Position numbers and translations under genes: made by a program. From S141-55 sp964422065 (GTDB lineage Bacteria; Hydrothermota; Hydrothermia; WGAB01): a stretch of DNA of 5,898 nucleotides. Under the pieces are notes generated by a model. The model was not told the DNA's origin. It saw only the letters and a program-made list of their open reading frames with translations, and searched no databases. Each line of letters starts with the position of its first letter. Within the stretch, counting starts at the first letter, position 1. This document shows, one piece after another, positions 5,897-5,898 of this stretch. The stretch spans positions 1 to 5,898 of the forward strand of contig CAYQZW010000092.1 of NCBI GenBank assembly GCA_964422065.1, written 5' to 3'.

Positions 5897-5898
5897 CT

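Larger units (their letters stand above)
5749..5898. other. Divergent intergenic region, no gene
   Basis: This is the upstream region of the B12-subunit operon (minus) and of a gene starting beyond the right edge (plus). I find no convincing sigma-70 -35/-10 pair on either strand. TACAAT on the minus strand (complement of 5884-5889) resembles a -10, but its -35 would lie outside the window. Confidence 0.6.

Noticed and set aside
5749..5898. Cobalamin riboswitch upstream of the B12-dependent gene
   Set aside because: I looked for the conserved B12-box-like core on the minus strand and found none, and the region is too short for that riboswitch class.
1..5898. CRISPR array, insertion sequence, tRNA or rRNA
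   Set aside because: There are no regularly spaced repeats, transposase frames, terminal inverted repeats around a gene, or cloverleaf/rRNA-like segments; almost all the sequence is accounted for by six tightly packed genes.

Overview
The window looks like a compact piece of a bacterial chromosome of moderately high G+C. Shine-Dalgarno sites are strong, genes overlap by 4 to 19 bases, and a textbook intrinsic terminator is present, so it reads as bacterial. Several gene families, however, are shared with archaea and deep-branching, often thermophilic or anaerobic bacteria: a bifunctional fructose-1,6-bisphosphate aldolase/phosphatase, a V/A-type ATPase catalytic subunit, and a stand-alone cobalamin-binding subunit of an acyl-CoA mutase. 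The lineage cannot be fixed from the sequence. A deep-branching anaerobe or thermophile, perhaps of an uncultured phylum, is my inference.

Positions 1-4684 (+ strand) hold three tightly packed genes read as one operon. The first encodes a large unrecognised protein (about 589 aa) with ACT-like segments at both ends; its reading frame is open to the left edge. The second, overlapping by ATGA, is fructose-1,6-bisphosphate aldolase/phosphatase with every catalytic residue I could check in place. The third, 6 bases later, is V/A-type ATPase subunit A. A 14-bp hairpin with a T tract (4706-4744) ends the operon, so subunit A is last and has no other ATPase subunit beside it in the window.

Positions 4743-5748 (- strand) hold a second operon, convergent with the first. 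In transcription order it has the B12-binding subunit of a methylmalonyl-CoA mutase-type enzyme, a 70-aa protein with a GTGA-overlapping start, and cytidine deaminase, which overlaps the small gene by 19 bases. All three overlap and are probably translationally coupled.

Positions 5749-5898 hold no gene. They contain the leader of the minus-strand operon and, at the right edge, a strong ribosome binding site (5889-5896) for a divergent gene just outside the window. A 67-base nested inverted repeat (5812-5878) sits just before that site and is the best candidate here for an undescribed cis-regulatory element.

Functionally, the first operon joins gluconeogenic sugar-phosphate synthesis and ion-translocating ATPase activity to a possible small-molecule-sensing protein. 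The second joins B12-dependent acyl-CoA rearrangement to pyrimidine salvage. Neither combination is a standard pathway cluster. The clearest novelty is the ACT-like protein and its company.
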